Below, piece after piece: positions 9,549 through 18,396 of a DNA stretch of 64,000 nucleotides. Source of the DNA: RGIG4708 sp045633845 (GTDB lineage: Bacteria; Bacillota; Clostridia; UMGS1810); assembly GCA_045633845.1 (NCBI GenBank), contig JAZQZC010000046.1, positions 62,001 through 126,000 of the forward strand, in the 5' to 3' direction. A program made the position numbers and the translations under genes. The notes under the pieces were generated by a model, which was given only the letters and a program-made list of their open reading frames with translations, was not told the origin of the DNA and ran no database searches. Within the stretch, counting starts at the first letter, position 1, and each line of letters begins with the position of its first letter.

Positions 9549-9603
9549 TGTAACATTTATAATTATATTATATTTTAATTGCCGTATCGGCGTATTTTAT
9601 ACA

Positions 9604-9639
9604 AAGGAGGAAGTGCATTTTTGCACTCAAAAAGTTATG
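9604..9639 (+). promoter_or_regulatory. SD and start codon separated by a hairpin (acyl-CoA synthetase)
   Basis: The SD AAAGGAGG ends at 9610. Bases 9612-9617 (AGTGCA) and 9622-9627 (TGCACT) form a perfect 6-bp stem with a TTTT loop. The best start ATG is at 9637, 26 bases after the SD, which is too far in linear sequence. Folding the hairpin out leaves ten bases, the normal spacing. The in-frame GTG at 9613 is only two bases from the SD. Confidence 0.55.
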
Positions 9640-11274
9640 CCTATTACAGAAATTTTAAACAAGAATGCCGATTTTTATCCAAATGACGTCAGCCTTGTGG
9701 AAATCAATCCAAAAATGGAAAATCAGGTTCGTATGACATGGAGAGAGTATTCACTTATCGAATCAAACCCCAATATGGCATACCGCAGAGAGCTTACCTG
9801 GAGCGAATTTAACAAAAAATCAAACCGCTTTGCCAATCTGCTGCTTACAAGAGGTGTCAAAAAAGGTGACAAGGTTGCCATACTTTTGATGAACTGCCTT
9901 GAGTGGCTTCCTATATATTTTGGTATTTTAAAAACAGGAGCCCTTGCAGTGCCCCTTAATTACAGATACGAATCAGAGGAAATCAAGTATTGTCTTGGCC
10001 TTGCGGATGTTGATGCAATTGTTTTCGGCCCCGAATTTATAGGCCGTGTTGAGGAAATATGCCACAAGGTTCCAAGGGTAAAACTCTGGCTTTATGCGGG
10101 TGAGGATTGTCCTACCTTTGCCGAAAGCTATGACAGCCTTGTTTCGTACTGCTCGTCAAAAGCACCGCAAATTCCTCTTACCGACGATGATTATGCTGCA
10201 ATTTATTTTTCGTCAGGTACAACAGGCTTTCCTAAAGCAATTTTGCACAAGCACAGAGCTCTTATGCATTCGTGCAGAGTAGAGCAGGACCACCACGGTC
10301 AGACAAAAGACGACGTATTCCTTTGTATACCGCCTCTTTATCATACAGGTGCAAAAATGCACTGGTTTGGCAGCTTTCTTGTTGGAGGCAAAGCGGTACT
10401 TCTCAAAGGCATCAAGCCCGAATGGATTTTGCGTACCGCATCCGAAGAAAAATGCTCAATTGTATGGCTGCTTGTTCCGTGGGCACAGGATATTCTAGAT
10501 GCAATAGACAATGGTGCAATTAAGCTTGAGGATTATGATTTGTCAAACTGGCGCCTTATGCATATAGGTGCACAGCCTGTTCCGCCAAGCCTTGTTAAAC
10601 GCTGGAAAGAGGTATTCCCAAATCACGGTTATGACACAAACTACGGCTTGTCCGAATCTATCGGCCCTGGTTGCGTTCACCTTGGCGTAGGCAATGACCA
10701 CAAGGTTGGCGCTATAGGTAAGGCAGGCTTTGGCTGGGAAACAAAAATAGTTGACGAGTATCGCAACACCTTGCCTCAGGGCGAAATCGGTGAGCTTGCC
10801 GTTAAAGGCCCAGGTGTTATGACCGAATACTACAAAGACGAAAAAGCCACAAACGAAGTTTTAGCAGACGGCTGGTTGTTTACAGGAGATATGGCACAGG
10901 AGGATGAGGACGGCTTTATTTATCTTGTTGACCGCAAAAAAGATGTTATCATTTCGGGTGGTGAAAATCTTTACCCTGTTCAGATTGAGGACTTTCTCCG
11001 CAAATGCGACAAAATCAATGACGTTGCCGTTATCGGCTTGCCCGACTCACGTCTTGGTGAAATTGCCGCAGCAATTATTCAGGTAAAAGAGGGTATGACT
11101 CTCACAGAGGATGAGGTTAACGAGTTTTGCCTTGATTTGCCAAGGTACAAACGACCACACAAGGTTATATTTGCCGATGTTCCGCGCAATCCTACCGGCA
11201 AAATAGAAAAACCGCTGCTTCGCAAAATTTATTGCGGCGAAAGCGTTGTTGCACAGCAAAACGAAATAAAATAA
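9637..11274 (+). CDS. Acyl-CoA synthetase (AMP-forming), aryl/fatty acid type
   Basis: This 545-residue adenylate-forming enzyme should activate a carboxylic acid with ATP and CoA. Visible motifs are the P-loop YFSSGTTGFPKAILHKH near residue 190, NYGLSE near 345, the hinge-region DGWLFTGDMAQED near 410 and the catalytic Lys in PTGKIEK near residue 525. I start it at ATG 9637 (MPITEIL), which matches the usual N-terminus. It sits 22 bases before iorA and iorB, so the acid may be an aryl acetate linked to aromatic amino acid metabolism. That substrate is an inference from context only. Confidence 0.85.
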   Translation: MPITEILNKNADFYPNDVSLVEINPKMENQVRMTWREYSLIESNPNMAYRRELTWSEFNKKSNRFANLLLTRGVKKGDKVAILLMNCLEWLPIYFGILKTGALAVPLNYRYESEEIKYCLGLADVDAIVFGPEFIGRVEEICHKVPRVKLWLYAGEDCPTFAESYDSLVSYCSSKAPQIPLTDDDYAAIYFSSGTTGFPKAILHKHRALMHSCRVEQDHHGQTKDDVFLCIPPLYHTGAKMHWFGSFLVGGKAVLLKGIKPEWILRTASEEKCSIVWLLVPWAQDILDAIDNGAIKLEDYDLSNWRLMHIGAQPVPPSLVKRWKEVFPNHGYDTNYGLSESIGPGCVHLGVGNDHKVGAIGKAGFGWETKIVDEYRNTLPQGEIGELAVKGPGVMTEYYKDEKATNEVLADGWLFTGDMAQEDEDGFIYLVDRKKDVIISGGENLYPVQIEDFLRKCDKINDVAVIGLPDSRLGEIAAAIIQVKEGMTLTEDEVNEFCLDLPRYKRPHKVIFADVPRNPTGKIEKPLLRKIYCGESVVAQQNEIK

Positions 11275-11296
11275 TTTTTGGAAGGAAATACATATA

Positions 11297-13033
11297 ATGA
11301 AAAAATTGTTGTTAGGTAATGCGGCAGTTGCCCGCGGAGCTTACGAGGCAGGCGTTAAGCTTGTTGCATCGTACCCCGGCACGCCAAGCACCGAAATTAC
11401 CGAGGAAATAGTCAAATTTGAAGAGATTTATGCAGAATGGTCACCAAACGAAAAAGTTGCCTGCGAGGTTGCCCTTGGTGCCGCAATCGGCGGTGCAAGA
11501 GCTATGACCTGTATGAAGCACGTCGGACTTAATGTTATGGCAGACCCTGTGTTTACTGCAAGCTACACAGGCGTTAACGGCGGTTTTGTGCTTTGCGTGG
11601 CTGACGACCCGGGTATGCATTCGTCACAAAACGAGCAGGACTCACGACACTATGCAATGGCATCAAAGGTAATGATGCTTGAACCATCAGATTCGCAGGA
11701 GTGCAAGGATTATACCAAGCTTGCCTTTGACCTTTCCGAAAAATACGACACCCCTGTATTTATAAGACTTTCTACAAGGGTTTCACATTCGCAGAGCCTT
11801 GTTGAGCTTGATGACAGACAAGAGCTTGAGCTCAAACCATACGAAAAAAATATTCCTAAATTTGTTATGATGCCTGCAATGGCAAAAAAACGTCATTTTG
11901 TTGTAGAGGACAGAATTGCCGCTCTTAGAGAGTATGCCGAAACTGACCAAATCAACAAAATCGAGGACAATGGTTCAAAAATAGGTGTTGTAACCTCGGG
12001 TATCACACATATGTATGCCAAAGAGGCTCTCGGTGATAGTGTTAACTACCTCAAACTTGGTATGGTATATCCGCTCCCGGTACAAAAAATTGCAGACTTT
12101 GCCGCAAAATGTGACAAGGTTTATGTAATAGAGGAGCTTGACCCTGTAATAGAAAATCACTGCAAGAGCATTGGCGTAAAGGTAGAGGGCAAAGATTTGT
12201 TTACCCTTATGGGAGAGTACACCCCTGCAATGATTAAAAAAGCTGTGCTTGACGAGGATGCCCCTCAAAAAGCACAAATTGATGAGCAAATTCCTGTTCG
12301 TCCGCCTGTTATGTGTGCAGGCTGCCCTCACAGAGGTACATTTTATGTGCTCAAAAAGCTTGGTCTTGTTGTATCGGGCGATATAGGCTGCTACACTCTT
12401 GGTGCGGTTGCACCTCTTGCTGCAGTTGACACAACTATTTGTATGGGTGCATCTGTAAGTGCTGCAATGGGTATGGCAAAGGCACGAGGAGCTGAGTTTA
12501 ATAAAAAGCTTGTTTCTGTTATAGGTGATTCTACCTTTATGCACTCGGGTATTACAGGCCTTGTTGATATTGTTTACAACAAGGGCAATAATACAGTTAT
12601 TATACTTGACAATTCCATCACCGGTATGACAGGTCACCAGGACAATCCCACAACAGGCTATACCATCAGAGGTGAGGAAACAAAGCAGGTTAATCTCATT
12701 TCACTTTGCAAGGCTGTAGGTGTAGAGCACGTTGTTGTTGCCGACCCATTTGACCTTAAAAACTTTGAAAAGGTTGTAAAAGAGGAAGTAGAAAGGGAAG
12801 AGCCTTCTGTAATTATTGCACAGCGTCCATGCGCACTTCTCAAAAAAGTCAAATACACAGGTCACTGCACTATAAACGACAAGTGCAAAAACTGTAAAAT
12901 GTGTATGAAGCTTGGCTGTCCTGCAATTTCGGTTGTAGACGGCAAGGTTAAAATTGATTCCACACAGTGCAACGGATGCGGCTTATGCCTTAATATATGC
13001 CCGTTTGGCGCAATACAAAAGGAGGAAAACTGA
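11297..13033 (+). CDS. iorA: Indolepyruvate:ferredoxin oxidoreductase, alpha subunit
   Basis: IorA with IorB oxidatively decarboxylates aryl pyruvates (from Trp, Phe, Tyr) to aryl-acetyl-CoA and reduces ferredoxin; the reaction can also run in reverse. The 578-residue protein starts with the family pattern LLLGNAAVARGAYEAG. It has the thiamine diphosphate region GDIGCYTLG...GDSTF near residues 360-415. It ends with two 4Fe-4S motifs: CKNCKMC near residue 533 and CNGCGLCLNICP near 557. The upstream acyl-CoA synthetase and downstream iorB form one operon. Confidence 0.93.
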   Translation: MKKLLLGNAAVARGAYEAGVKLVASYPGTPSTEITEEIVKFEEIYAEWSPNEKVACEVALGAAIGGARAMTCMKHVGLNVMADPVFTASYTGVNGGFVLCVADDPGMHSSQNEQDSRHYAMASKVMMLEPSDSQECKDYTKLAFDLSEKYDTPVFIRLSTRVSHSQSLVELDDRQELELKPYEKNIPKFVMMPAMAKKRHFVVEDRIAALREYAETDQINKIEDNGSKIGVVTSGITHMYAKEALGDSVNYLKLGMVYPLPVQKIADFAAKCDKVYVIEELDPVIENHCKSIGVKVEGKDLFTLMGEYTPAMIKKAVLDEDAPQKAQIDEQIPVRPPVMCAGCPHRGTFYVLKKLGLVVSGDIGCYTLGAVAPLAAVDTTICMGASVSAAMGMAKARGAEFNKKLVSVIGDSTFMHSGITGLVDIVYNKGNNTVIILDNSITGMTGHQDNPTTGYTIRGEETKQVNLISLCKAVGVEHVVVADPFDLKNFEKVVKEEVEREEPSVIIAQRPCALLKKVKYTGHCTINDKCKNCKMCMKLGCPAISVVDGKVKIDSTQCNGCGLCLNICPFGAIQKEEN

Positions 13034-13034
13034 T

Positions 13035-13604
13035 ATGACAAAAAACATTATGATAGTTGGTGTCGGCGGTCAGGGTACACTCCTTGCCAGCAGAATACTC
13101 GGCAATACAGTAATCAGCAAGGGCTACGACGTTAAGGTTTCCGAAGTGCACGGAATGAGTCAGCGCGGAGGTAGTGTTGTGACCTACGTTAAATATGGTG
13201 ACAATGTGTATTCACCTATTATAGATGAGGGCGAAGCGGATATAATACTCGCATTTGAAATGCTTGAGGCATACAGAGCAATGCCGTATCTTAAGCATAA
13301 CGGCAAAATGATTGCAAACACGCAGAGAATTAATCCAATGCCTGTAATTACGGGCGCGGCTGAATATCCTCAGAATATTGATGAAAAAATATCTTCAAAA
13401 ATCAATTTGCAGACAGTTGATGCGCTGTCACTTGCCATTGAAGCAGGCAACAGCAAAGCAGTTAATGTGGTTTTGATTGGTGTGATGGCAAAAAGCACCG
13501 ATATTCCTTATGAAGATTGGGTAAACACAATCAAAACCACAGTTCCGCAAAAATTTCTTGATGTTAACTTAAAAGCATTTGATTTGGGATATAATCTTGC
13601 ATAA
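13035..13604 (+). CDS. iorB: Indolepyruvate:ferredoxin oxidoreductase, beta subunit
   Basis: This 189-residue gamma/beta-type subunit of the 2-oxoacid oxidoreductase begins NIMIVGVGGQGTLLASRILG and has SEVHGMSQRGGSV, both typical of IorB. The ATG at 13035 is one base past the iorA stop, with GGAGG at 13021-13025 as SD inside the iorA end. Upstream in-frame extension would only read iorA sequence. It completes the IorAB enzyme. Confidence 0.93.
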   Translation: MTKNIMIVGVGGQGTLLASRILGNTVISKGYDVKVSEVHGMSQRGGSVVTYVKYGDNVYSPIIDEGEADIILAFEMLEAYRAMPYLKHNGKMIANTQRINPMPVITGAAEYPQNIDEKISSKINLQTVDALSLAIEAGNSKAVNVVLIGVMAKSTDIPYEDWVNTIKTTVPQKFLDVNLKAFDLGYNLA

Positions 13605-13654
13605 TATTTACATTAATAGACTGTTTTGCAGTCCTTTAACCTTGTAAACAGTTA

Positions 13655-13707
13655 AGGTGACAGAAGGGGAAGTTCGCGCTTTGCACGTGCGTCCCCTTCT
13701 GTCACCT
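13655..13707. repeat. REP-like palindromic element, copy 1
   Basis: Two perfect 16-base arms, AGGTGACAGAAGGGGA (13655-13670) and TCCCCTTCTGTCACCT (13692-13707), enclose a 21-base centre. Read on the minus strand, the sequence aligns well with the element at 38532-38583, so these are two copies of one family. GTTAA occurs at 13651-13655 and again at 13708-13712, which could be a target duplication or chance. The GGTGACAG/GGGGACGC words resemble REP sequences that partner with IS200-like RAYT transposases, but none is encoded here. Confidence 0.7.
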
Positions 13708-13738
13708 GTTAAGTTACTATTTTTTCGGAGGTATTAAA

Positions 13739-14206
13739 TTGAAAACAGTAAAACAATGCCTGCTTATATTTTTGGGACTGATAATGGTTGCTTATGCCAC
13801 CGGCAGCTGCTTTTTACCAAACAAAATTGTCAGCGGCGGCGTGTCGGGTATGTCTACAATACTTTACCATTTTGTTGGTATACCTGTAGGTATATCTTAC
13901 GGCGTTATAAATGCGGTGCTTCTTGCAATCGGATTTAAAATGATAGGCAAGGATTTTACAATCAAAACTCTTGTGTGCACAGCGGTTTTGTCTGTGCTTA
14001 TGGATGTAGCTTCAAAGCTGCCGCCTCTTACAAATGACATATTTCTTGCAACAATCCCCGGATGCTGTGGATTGATGCTATATGTCAACAACAAAAAATT
14101 GTTAGATGAAGGTAAGGGCGTATATCGTCTGGCTCCCGCTTGGGTACCGAGGTCATTATCATTTTTTAAAAGGCGATTTTTACAAATCGTCTTTTGTAAT
14201 TTATGA
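13739..14206 (+). pseudogene. Truncated YitT-family membrane protein
   Basis: The first ~105 residues match the N-terminal membrane part of YitT/DUF161 proteins: FLGLIMVAYATGSCFLPNKI, GGVSGMS and MIGKDFTIKT. Family members usually have about 280 residues. Here the match ends after TNDIFLATI, where a Gly-rich FGG segment is expected; about 45 unrelated residues follow, and the frame runs through a terminator hairpin before it stops. The second half of the membrane domain and the C-terminal DUF2179 domain are missing. I read it as a deletion remnant. The TTG start has a good GGAGG SD. Confidence 0.75.
14168..14195 (+). terminator. Terminator-like hairpin in the tail of the yitT remnant
   Basis: AAAAGGCGATTT (14168-14179) pairs with AAATCGTCTTTT (14184-14195), with one G-T wobble and a 4-base loop. 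It ends in a short T-run. The open frame of the yitT remnant runs through it, which supports the view that the original stop was lost. Confidence 0.6.
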
Positions 14207-14253
14207 TTTATTTGTAAATTTTGAAAAATAATAAATATATTGAAAAAATACTA

Positions 14254-14282
14254 TTGAAAATGTAACAAAATGGTGTTATAAT
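14254..14282 (+). promoter_or_regulatory. Predicted sigma-A promoter of the CofE-like gene
   Basis: TTGAAA (14254-14259), a 17-base spacer and a perfect TATAAT (14277-14282) lie about 50 bases before the GTG start. The AT-rich flank and the upstream terminator mark it as a new transcription unit. Confidence 0.8.
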
Positions 14283-14334
14283 TTTATATGTTGTTTTTTT
14301 GTTTTTAATTTTATTACAGATAGAGGGGATTAAA

Positions 14335-15534
14335 GTGACAAACAAAGAAAGAAGAGTAGGCACAATATCAAGAGGTATTCGTTGTCCTATAATCCGTGAA
14401 GGCGATGACCTCGCCACAATCGTATCACAAAGCGTACTCGAAGCTGCGCAGTATGAGGGCTTTGAGCTTCGCGACAGAGATGTTATTTCGGTAACAGAAT
14501 CTATTGTTGCAAGGTCTCAGGGTAACTATGCTTCTGTTGACGACATTGCAAGCGATGTAAAGGCAAAGCTTGGTGACGGCACTATTGGTGTTATTTTCCC
14601 AATTCTTTCACGTAACCGTTTTGCTATATGCCTCAGAGGTATTGCAAAAGCAGCCAAAAAAATTGTTCTTATGCTCAGCTACCCTTCCGATGAAGTGGGC
14701 AATCAGCTCATAAGTATGGATCAGATTGACAATGCGGGCATTAACCCATATTCCGATGTGCTCGACCTCAAAAAATACCGTGAGCTTTTTGGCAGCAACA
14801 AGCATGAGTTTACAGGTGTAGATTACGTAGAATATTATGGCGACCTTGTTAAAGAATGTGGTGCAGAGGTTGAGTTTGTTTTTGCAAATAATCCAAGAGC
14901 AATCCTCAGCTATGCAGATTGCATCATCAATTGCGACATCCACACTCGCCAGCGTACAAAACGCATCCTCAAAGAGGCAGGTGCAAAGGTAGTATGCGGC
15001 CTTGACGATATTATGAACGCATCTGTTAACGGCAGTGGCTACAACAAAAATTATGGACTCCTCGGTTCAAACAAATCCACCGAAGATATGGTCAAGCTTT
15101 TTCCGAGAGAGTGTCAGGATTTGGTGCTTGACATTCAGCAAAAAATTCTTGATGTACCAGGCAAGCATGTTGAAGTAATGGTATATGGCGACGGCGCATT
15201 CAAAGACCCTAAGGGCAAAATCTGGGAGCTTGCCGACCCTGTAGTATCACCTGCATTTACCGATGGTCTTGTGGGTACACCAAATGAGCTCAAGCTCAAA
15301 TATCTTGCAGATAATGACTTTAAAGATTTGTCCGGCGAAGCACTTAAGCAGGCAATATCCGAAAGCATTAAAGCAAAGGGCGACAACCTTGTGGGCAATA
15401 TGGCATCGCAGGGTACAACACCGCGTCAGCTTACCGACCTTATCGGCTCACTTTGTGACCTTACAAGCGGCAGCGGCGACAAGGGTACACCTGTAGTTTT
15501 GGTGCAGGGTTATTTTGACAACTACACAAATTAA
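14335..15534 (+). CDS. Coenzyme F420-0:L-glutamate ligase-like protein
   Basis: The 399-residue protein resembles the CofE/FbiB ligase domain, which adds glutamate to F420-0 in F420-making microbes. Matching parts include the N-terminal GTISRGIRCPIIREGDDL, DVISVTESIVARSQG near residue 60, and MVYGDGAFKDPKGKIWELADPV near residue 285. Clostridia of this kind are not known to make F420, so the true substrate is unknown and may be another glutamylation target. GTG at 14335 follows GAGGGGAT. It is a single-gene unit with its own promoter and terminator. Confidence 0.75.
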   Translation: MTNKERRVGTISRGIRCPIIREGDDLATIVSQSVLEAAQYEGFELRDRDVISVTESIVARSQGNYASVDDIASDVKAKLGDGTIGVIFPILSRNRFAICLRGIAKAAKKIVLMLSYPSDEVGNQLISMDQIDNAGINPYSDVLDLKKYRELFGSNKHEFTGVDYVEYYGDLVKECGAEVEFVFANNPRAILSYADCIINCDIHTRQRTKRILKEAGAKVVCGLDDIMNASVNGSGYNKNYGLLGSNKSTEDMVKLFPRECQDLVLDIQQKILDVPGKHVEVMVYGDGAFKDPKGKIWELADPVVSPAFTDGLVGTPNELKLKYLADNDFKDLSGEALKQAISESIKAKGDNLVGNMASQGTTPRQLTDLIGSLCDLTSGSGDKGTPVVLVQGYFDNYTN

Positions 15535-15550
15535 TTATTTGGCTTATCAA

Positions 15551-15586
15551 ACAGACATTTTTCACGCAAAAATGTCTGTTTTTTTT
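15551..15586 (+). terminator. Rho-independent terminator
   Basis: ACAGACATTTTT and AAAAATGTCTGT form a perfect 12-bp stem with a 5-base loop (CACGC), followed by at least seven T. It ends the CofE-like gene. Confidence 0.9.
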
Positions 15587-15682
15587 GCTTTAAGTCTTTA
15601 CTTTTTTGTATATTTGTATTAAAATATATTATGTATGACTTTATAGATAAATGATATTTAAATAAATCGGAGGAAGTTACAT

Positions 15683-17191
15683 ATGTATTATAACAGTACA
15701 AGAAATAACAATATTAAAGTTGAGTCTGCACTTGCCATCAAAACTGGTATATCTGCAGACGGAGGTTTGTTTGTGCCACAGAGCATTCCTCAGGTGGACT
15801 CTGAGTTTATTGCAAGCCTTACACATAAATCATACAAGCAGAGAGCTGTAGAAATTCTCTCAAAGTTTTTGACAGACTACACCTGTGATGAGCTTACCGA
15901 TTGTGCAAAAAATGCATATGCGGCAGACAAATTCGGCGGCGAGGACACAGCACCTCTCAAAAAGCTTTCGGACAGTACATTTGTTCTTGAACTGTGGCAT
16001 GGTCCAACCTGTGCATTTAAGGATATGGCACTTCAGATTTTGCCTCATCTTCTTACAAAGGCAATCAAAAAAACAGGTGAGGACAAAAAGGTTGTTATTC
16101 TTGTTGCAACATCGGGCGACACAGGCAAAGCTGCACTTGAGGGCTTTAAAGATGTAGACGGCACAGGCATAGTTGTGTTTTACCCAAACAATGGAGTGTC
16201 AAAAATTCAGCAGCTTCAGATGGCAACTCAGGAGGGAGCAAACGTGGGTGTTGTTGCAGTAAACGGTAATTTTGACGATGCGCAGACAGGCGTTAAAAAA
16301 ATCTTTACCGACGAACAATACAAGTCACAGCTTGCAGACAAAGGCTTTATGTTATCCAGCGCAAACTCAATCAACTGGGGCAGACTTGCACCGCAAATTG
16401 TTTACTATTTTTCTGCATACTGCGATATGCTCAAAAACGGCGAAATTGCAAACGGCGACAAAATAAACATTGTTGTTCCCACAGGTAACTTTGGCAACAT
16501 TCTTGCGGCATTTTATGCTAAAACAATGGGTCTGCCTGTTAACAAGCTCATTTGCGCATCAAATATAAACAACGTACTTACCGAGTTTATCAAAACAGGT
16601 GTGTATGACAAAAACAGAAAGTTCCACACCACAATATCACCATCTATGGATATACTTATTTCAAGCAACCTTGAGCGCCTTTTGTATCATCTTTCAGATT
16701 GCAACGATGCTCTTATAGCAGAGTATATGGCAAAATTGAACAGTGATGGCAGCTACAAGGTTAGCGATGATATACTTGCAAAAATCAATGACCTGTTTTA
16801 TGCAGATTGCGCGTCGGATGCCGAAACAGAGCAGACAATAAACAAGGTTAACAAAGCATATGGCTACACTGCAGACACACACACTGCTGTTGCGCTCAAT
16901 GTGTACGACAAGTATGTTGAGGACACAGGTGACACAACCAAAACAGTTATTGCATCCACAGCAAATCCATATAAGTTTAACGAAAGCGTTATAAATGCAA
17001 TAACAGGCGATGGCAGCTGTGACGGTCTTGATGAATTTGAACTTCTCAGTAAGCTTTGCGAAATCAGCAAAATGGAAATTCCCGCATCACTTGCCGAGCT
17101 CAAAAACAAACAGGTTCGCTTTGACGCTGTGTGTAACAAAGAGGATATGCAGGATGTAACATCAGATTTTCTTATTAATAAATTGAAATAA
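15683..17191 (+). CDS. thrC: Threonine synthase
   Basis: ThrC converts O-phosphohomoserine to threonine with pyridoxal phosphate. The 502-residue protein fits the longer ThrC class. The PLP-binding Lys is in HGPTCAFKDMA near residue 114, the phosphate-binding ATSGDTGKAAL is near 147, and NSINWGR is near 230. The ATG at 15683 has CGGAGGAA as SD. No T-box leader is visible in the ~95 bases between the preceding terminator and the start, so attenuation by tRNA-Thr is not supported. Confidence 0.94.
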   Translation: MYYNSTRNNNIKVESALAIKTGISADGGLFVPQSIPQVDSEFIASLTHKSYKQRAVEILSKFLTDYTCDELTDCAKNAYAADKFGGEDTAPLKKLSDSTFVLELWHGPTCAFKDMALQILPHLLTKAIKKTGEDKKVVILVATSGDTGKAALEGFKDVDGTGIVVFYPNNGVSKIQQLQMATQEGANVGVVAVNGNFDDAQTGVKKIFTDEQYKSQLADKGFMLSSANSINWGRLAPQIVYYFSAYCDMLKNGEIANGDKINIVVPTGNFGNILAAFYAKTMGLPVNKLICASNINNVLTEFIKTGVYDKNRKFHTTISPSMDILISSNLERLLYHLSDCNDALIAEYMAKLNSDGSYKVSDDILAKINDLFYADCASDAETEQTINKVNKAYGYTADTHTAVALNVYDKYVEDTGDTTKTVIASTANPYKFNESVINAITGDGSCDGLDEFELLSKLCEISKMEIPASLAELKNKQVRFDAVCNKEDMQDVTSDFLINKLK

Positions 17192-17202
17192 GGTGTGATA
17201 CA

Positions 17203-17919
17203 TTGTTTTTTAAAAAAAATACCAACCCGCCACAAAAGAATGCCGCTGTTATAGTTGCAGCAGGCTCAGGCACACGAATGGGTACCGAAATTCCAAAGCA
17301 GTTTTTGACAGTTGGCGGCAAGCCCGTGCTTGTGTATACACTTTTAAAGTTTAATGATAACCAACATATAAGTGAGATTGTTGTTGTTACCAAAGAGGAA
17401 TATATACCATATTGTCAGGAGCTTGTAAAAACCTTTGATATCGGCAAGGTAACTGCAATTGTTGCAGGAGGCGCCACACGTCAGCAATCGGTATTAAACG
17501 GTATAAACAGCGTAAGCGATGATGCAGACAACGTGCTTATTCACGACGGTGCACGACCGCTTGTATCTGACGAAACAATATCAAAATGCGCTTTGGCGCT
17601 GCAAAATAACAAGGCTTGCGCAGTTGGTGTGCCTATGAAGGATACAATCAAGTATTCAGATAACGGAGAGTTTATTGACCGCACAGTAGACCGCAGCAGA
17701 TTGTGGCAAATCCAGACGCCGCAGTGCTTTGACAGGCAGCTCGCAGTGCAGTATCACAAAATGGCTGCAAACGACGGCTTTGAGGCTACCGATGACTGTA
17801 TGCTCTTTGAACATTATGGCGAAAGGGTAGCGCTTGTAGAGGGTGAATACGAAAATATAAAAATTACTTCACCTCAGGATATATTTGTTATGGAAGGATT
17901 ACTTGGTGATAATATATGA
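17203..17919 (+). CDS. ispD: 2-C-methyl-D-erythritol 4-phosphate cytidylyltransferase
   Basis: IspD makes CDP-methylerythritol in the MEP isoprenoid pathway. The 238-residue protein has the nucleotide-binding signature VIVAAGSGTRMG near residue 20, LIHDGARPLV near 110 and KDTIK near 145. TTG at 17203 is the start, after AGGTGTGATA. Its end overlaps the ispF start by four bases (ATGA), which indicates translational coupling with the next pathway enzyme but one. Confidence 0.94.
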   Translation: MFFKKNTNPPQKNAAVIVAAGSGTRMGTEIPKQFLTVGGKPVLVYTLLKFNDNQHISEIVVVTKEEYIPYCQELVKTFDIGKVTAIVAGGATRQQSVLNGINSVSDDADNVLIHDGARPLVSDETISKCALALQNNKACAVGVPMKDTIKYSDNGEFIDRTVDRSRLWQIQTPQCFDRQLAVQYHKMAANDGFEATDDCMLFEHYGERVALVEGEYENIKITSPQDIFVMEGLLGDNI

Positions 17920-18389
17920 GAGTTGGTATCGGCTATGATGTACACGCTCTGTGTGAGGGCAGAGATTTAATACTTGGCGGTGTAAAAATTGAACATAATG
18001 TCGGTCTTATGGGTCACTCCGATGCAGATGTGCTTGTACACGCTATAATGGATGCAATGCTTGGTGCCGCAGCACTTGGCGATATTGGCAGGCATTTCCC
18101 CGACAACGACAACAGCTACAAAAACATAGACAGTATGCTGCTGCTTGACAAGGTAAACAAGCTATTGCTTGAAAAGGGATTTTCGGTCAATAATATAGAT
18201 GCGGTAATTATAGCGCAAAAGCCAAAGCTTATGCCGTATATCGACACTATGAAAAACAATATTGCATCTCTTTTAAAAGTTGACCCAACCAGAGTAAATA
18301 TAAAAGCCACAACAACCGAAAAGCTTGGCTTTGAGGGCAGGCAAGAGGGGATATCTTCACAAGCAGTATGTACACTTAACGAAATTTGA
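17916..18389 (+). CDS. ispF: 2-C-methyl-D-erythritol 2,4-cyclodiphosphate synthase
   Basis: IspF closes CDP-ME 2-phosphate to the cyclodiphosphate in the MEP pathway. The 157-residue protein carries the zinc ligands in GYDVHAL (Asp8, His10) and the MGHSDADVLVHAIMDA block near residue 42. GDIGRHFPD and the KATTTEKLGFEG motif near residue 135 also fit. It directly overlaps ispD. IspE, the enzyme between them in the pathway, is not in the window. Confidence 0.95.
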   Translation: MRVGIGYDVHALCEGRDLILGGVKIEHNVGLMGHSDADVLVHAIMDAMLGAAALGDIGRHFPDNDNSYKNIDSMLLLDKVNKLLLEKGFSVNNIDAVIIAQKPKLMPYIDTMKNNIASLLKVDPTRVNIKATTTEKLGFEGRQEGISSQAVCTLNEI

Positions 18390-18396
18390 GGTTTGT

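Noticed and set aside
11975..12637. Open frame antisense to iorA
   Set aside because: It lies wholly inside a clearly coding gene, lacks an SD and shows no family pattern.
13619..13633. Terminator after iorB
   Set aside because: GACTG/CAGTC gives only five pairs and no T-run; the nearby REP-like palindrome is the stronger structure.
15587..15682. T-box leader before thrC
   Set aside because: The gap is under 100 bases, AT-rich, without the conserved T-box sequence or an antiterminator.
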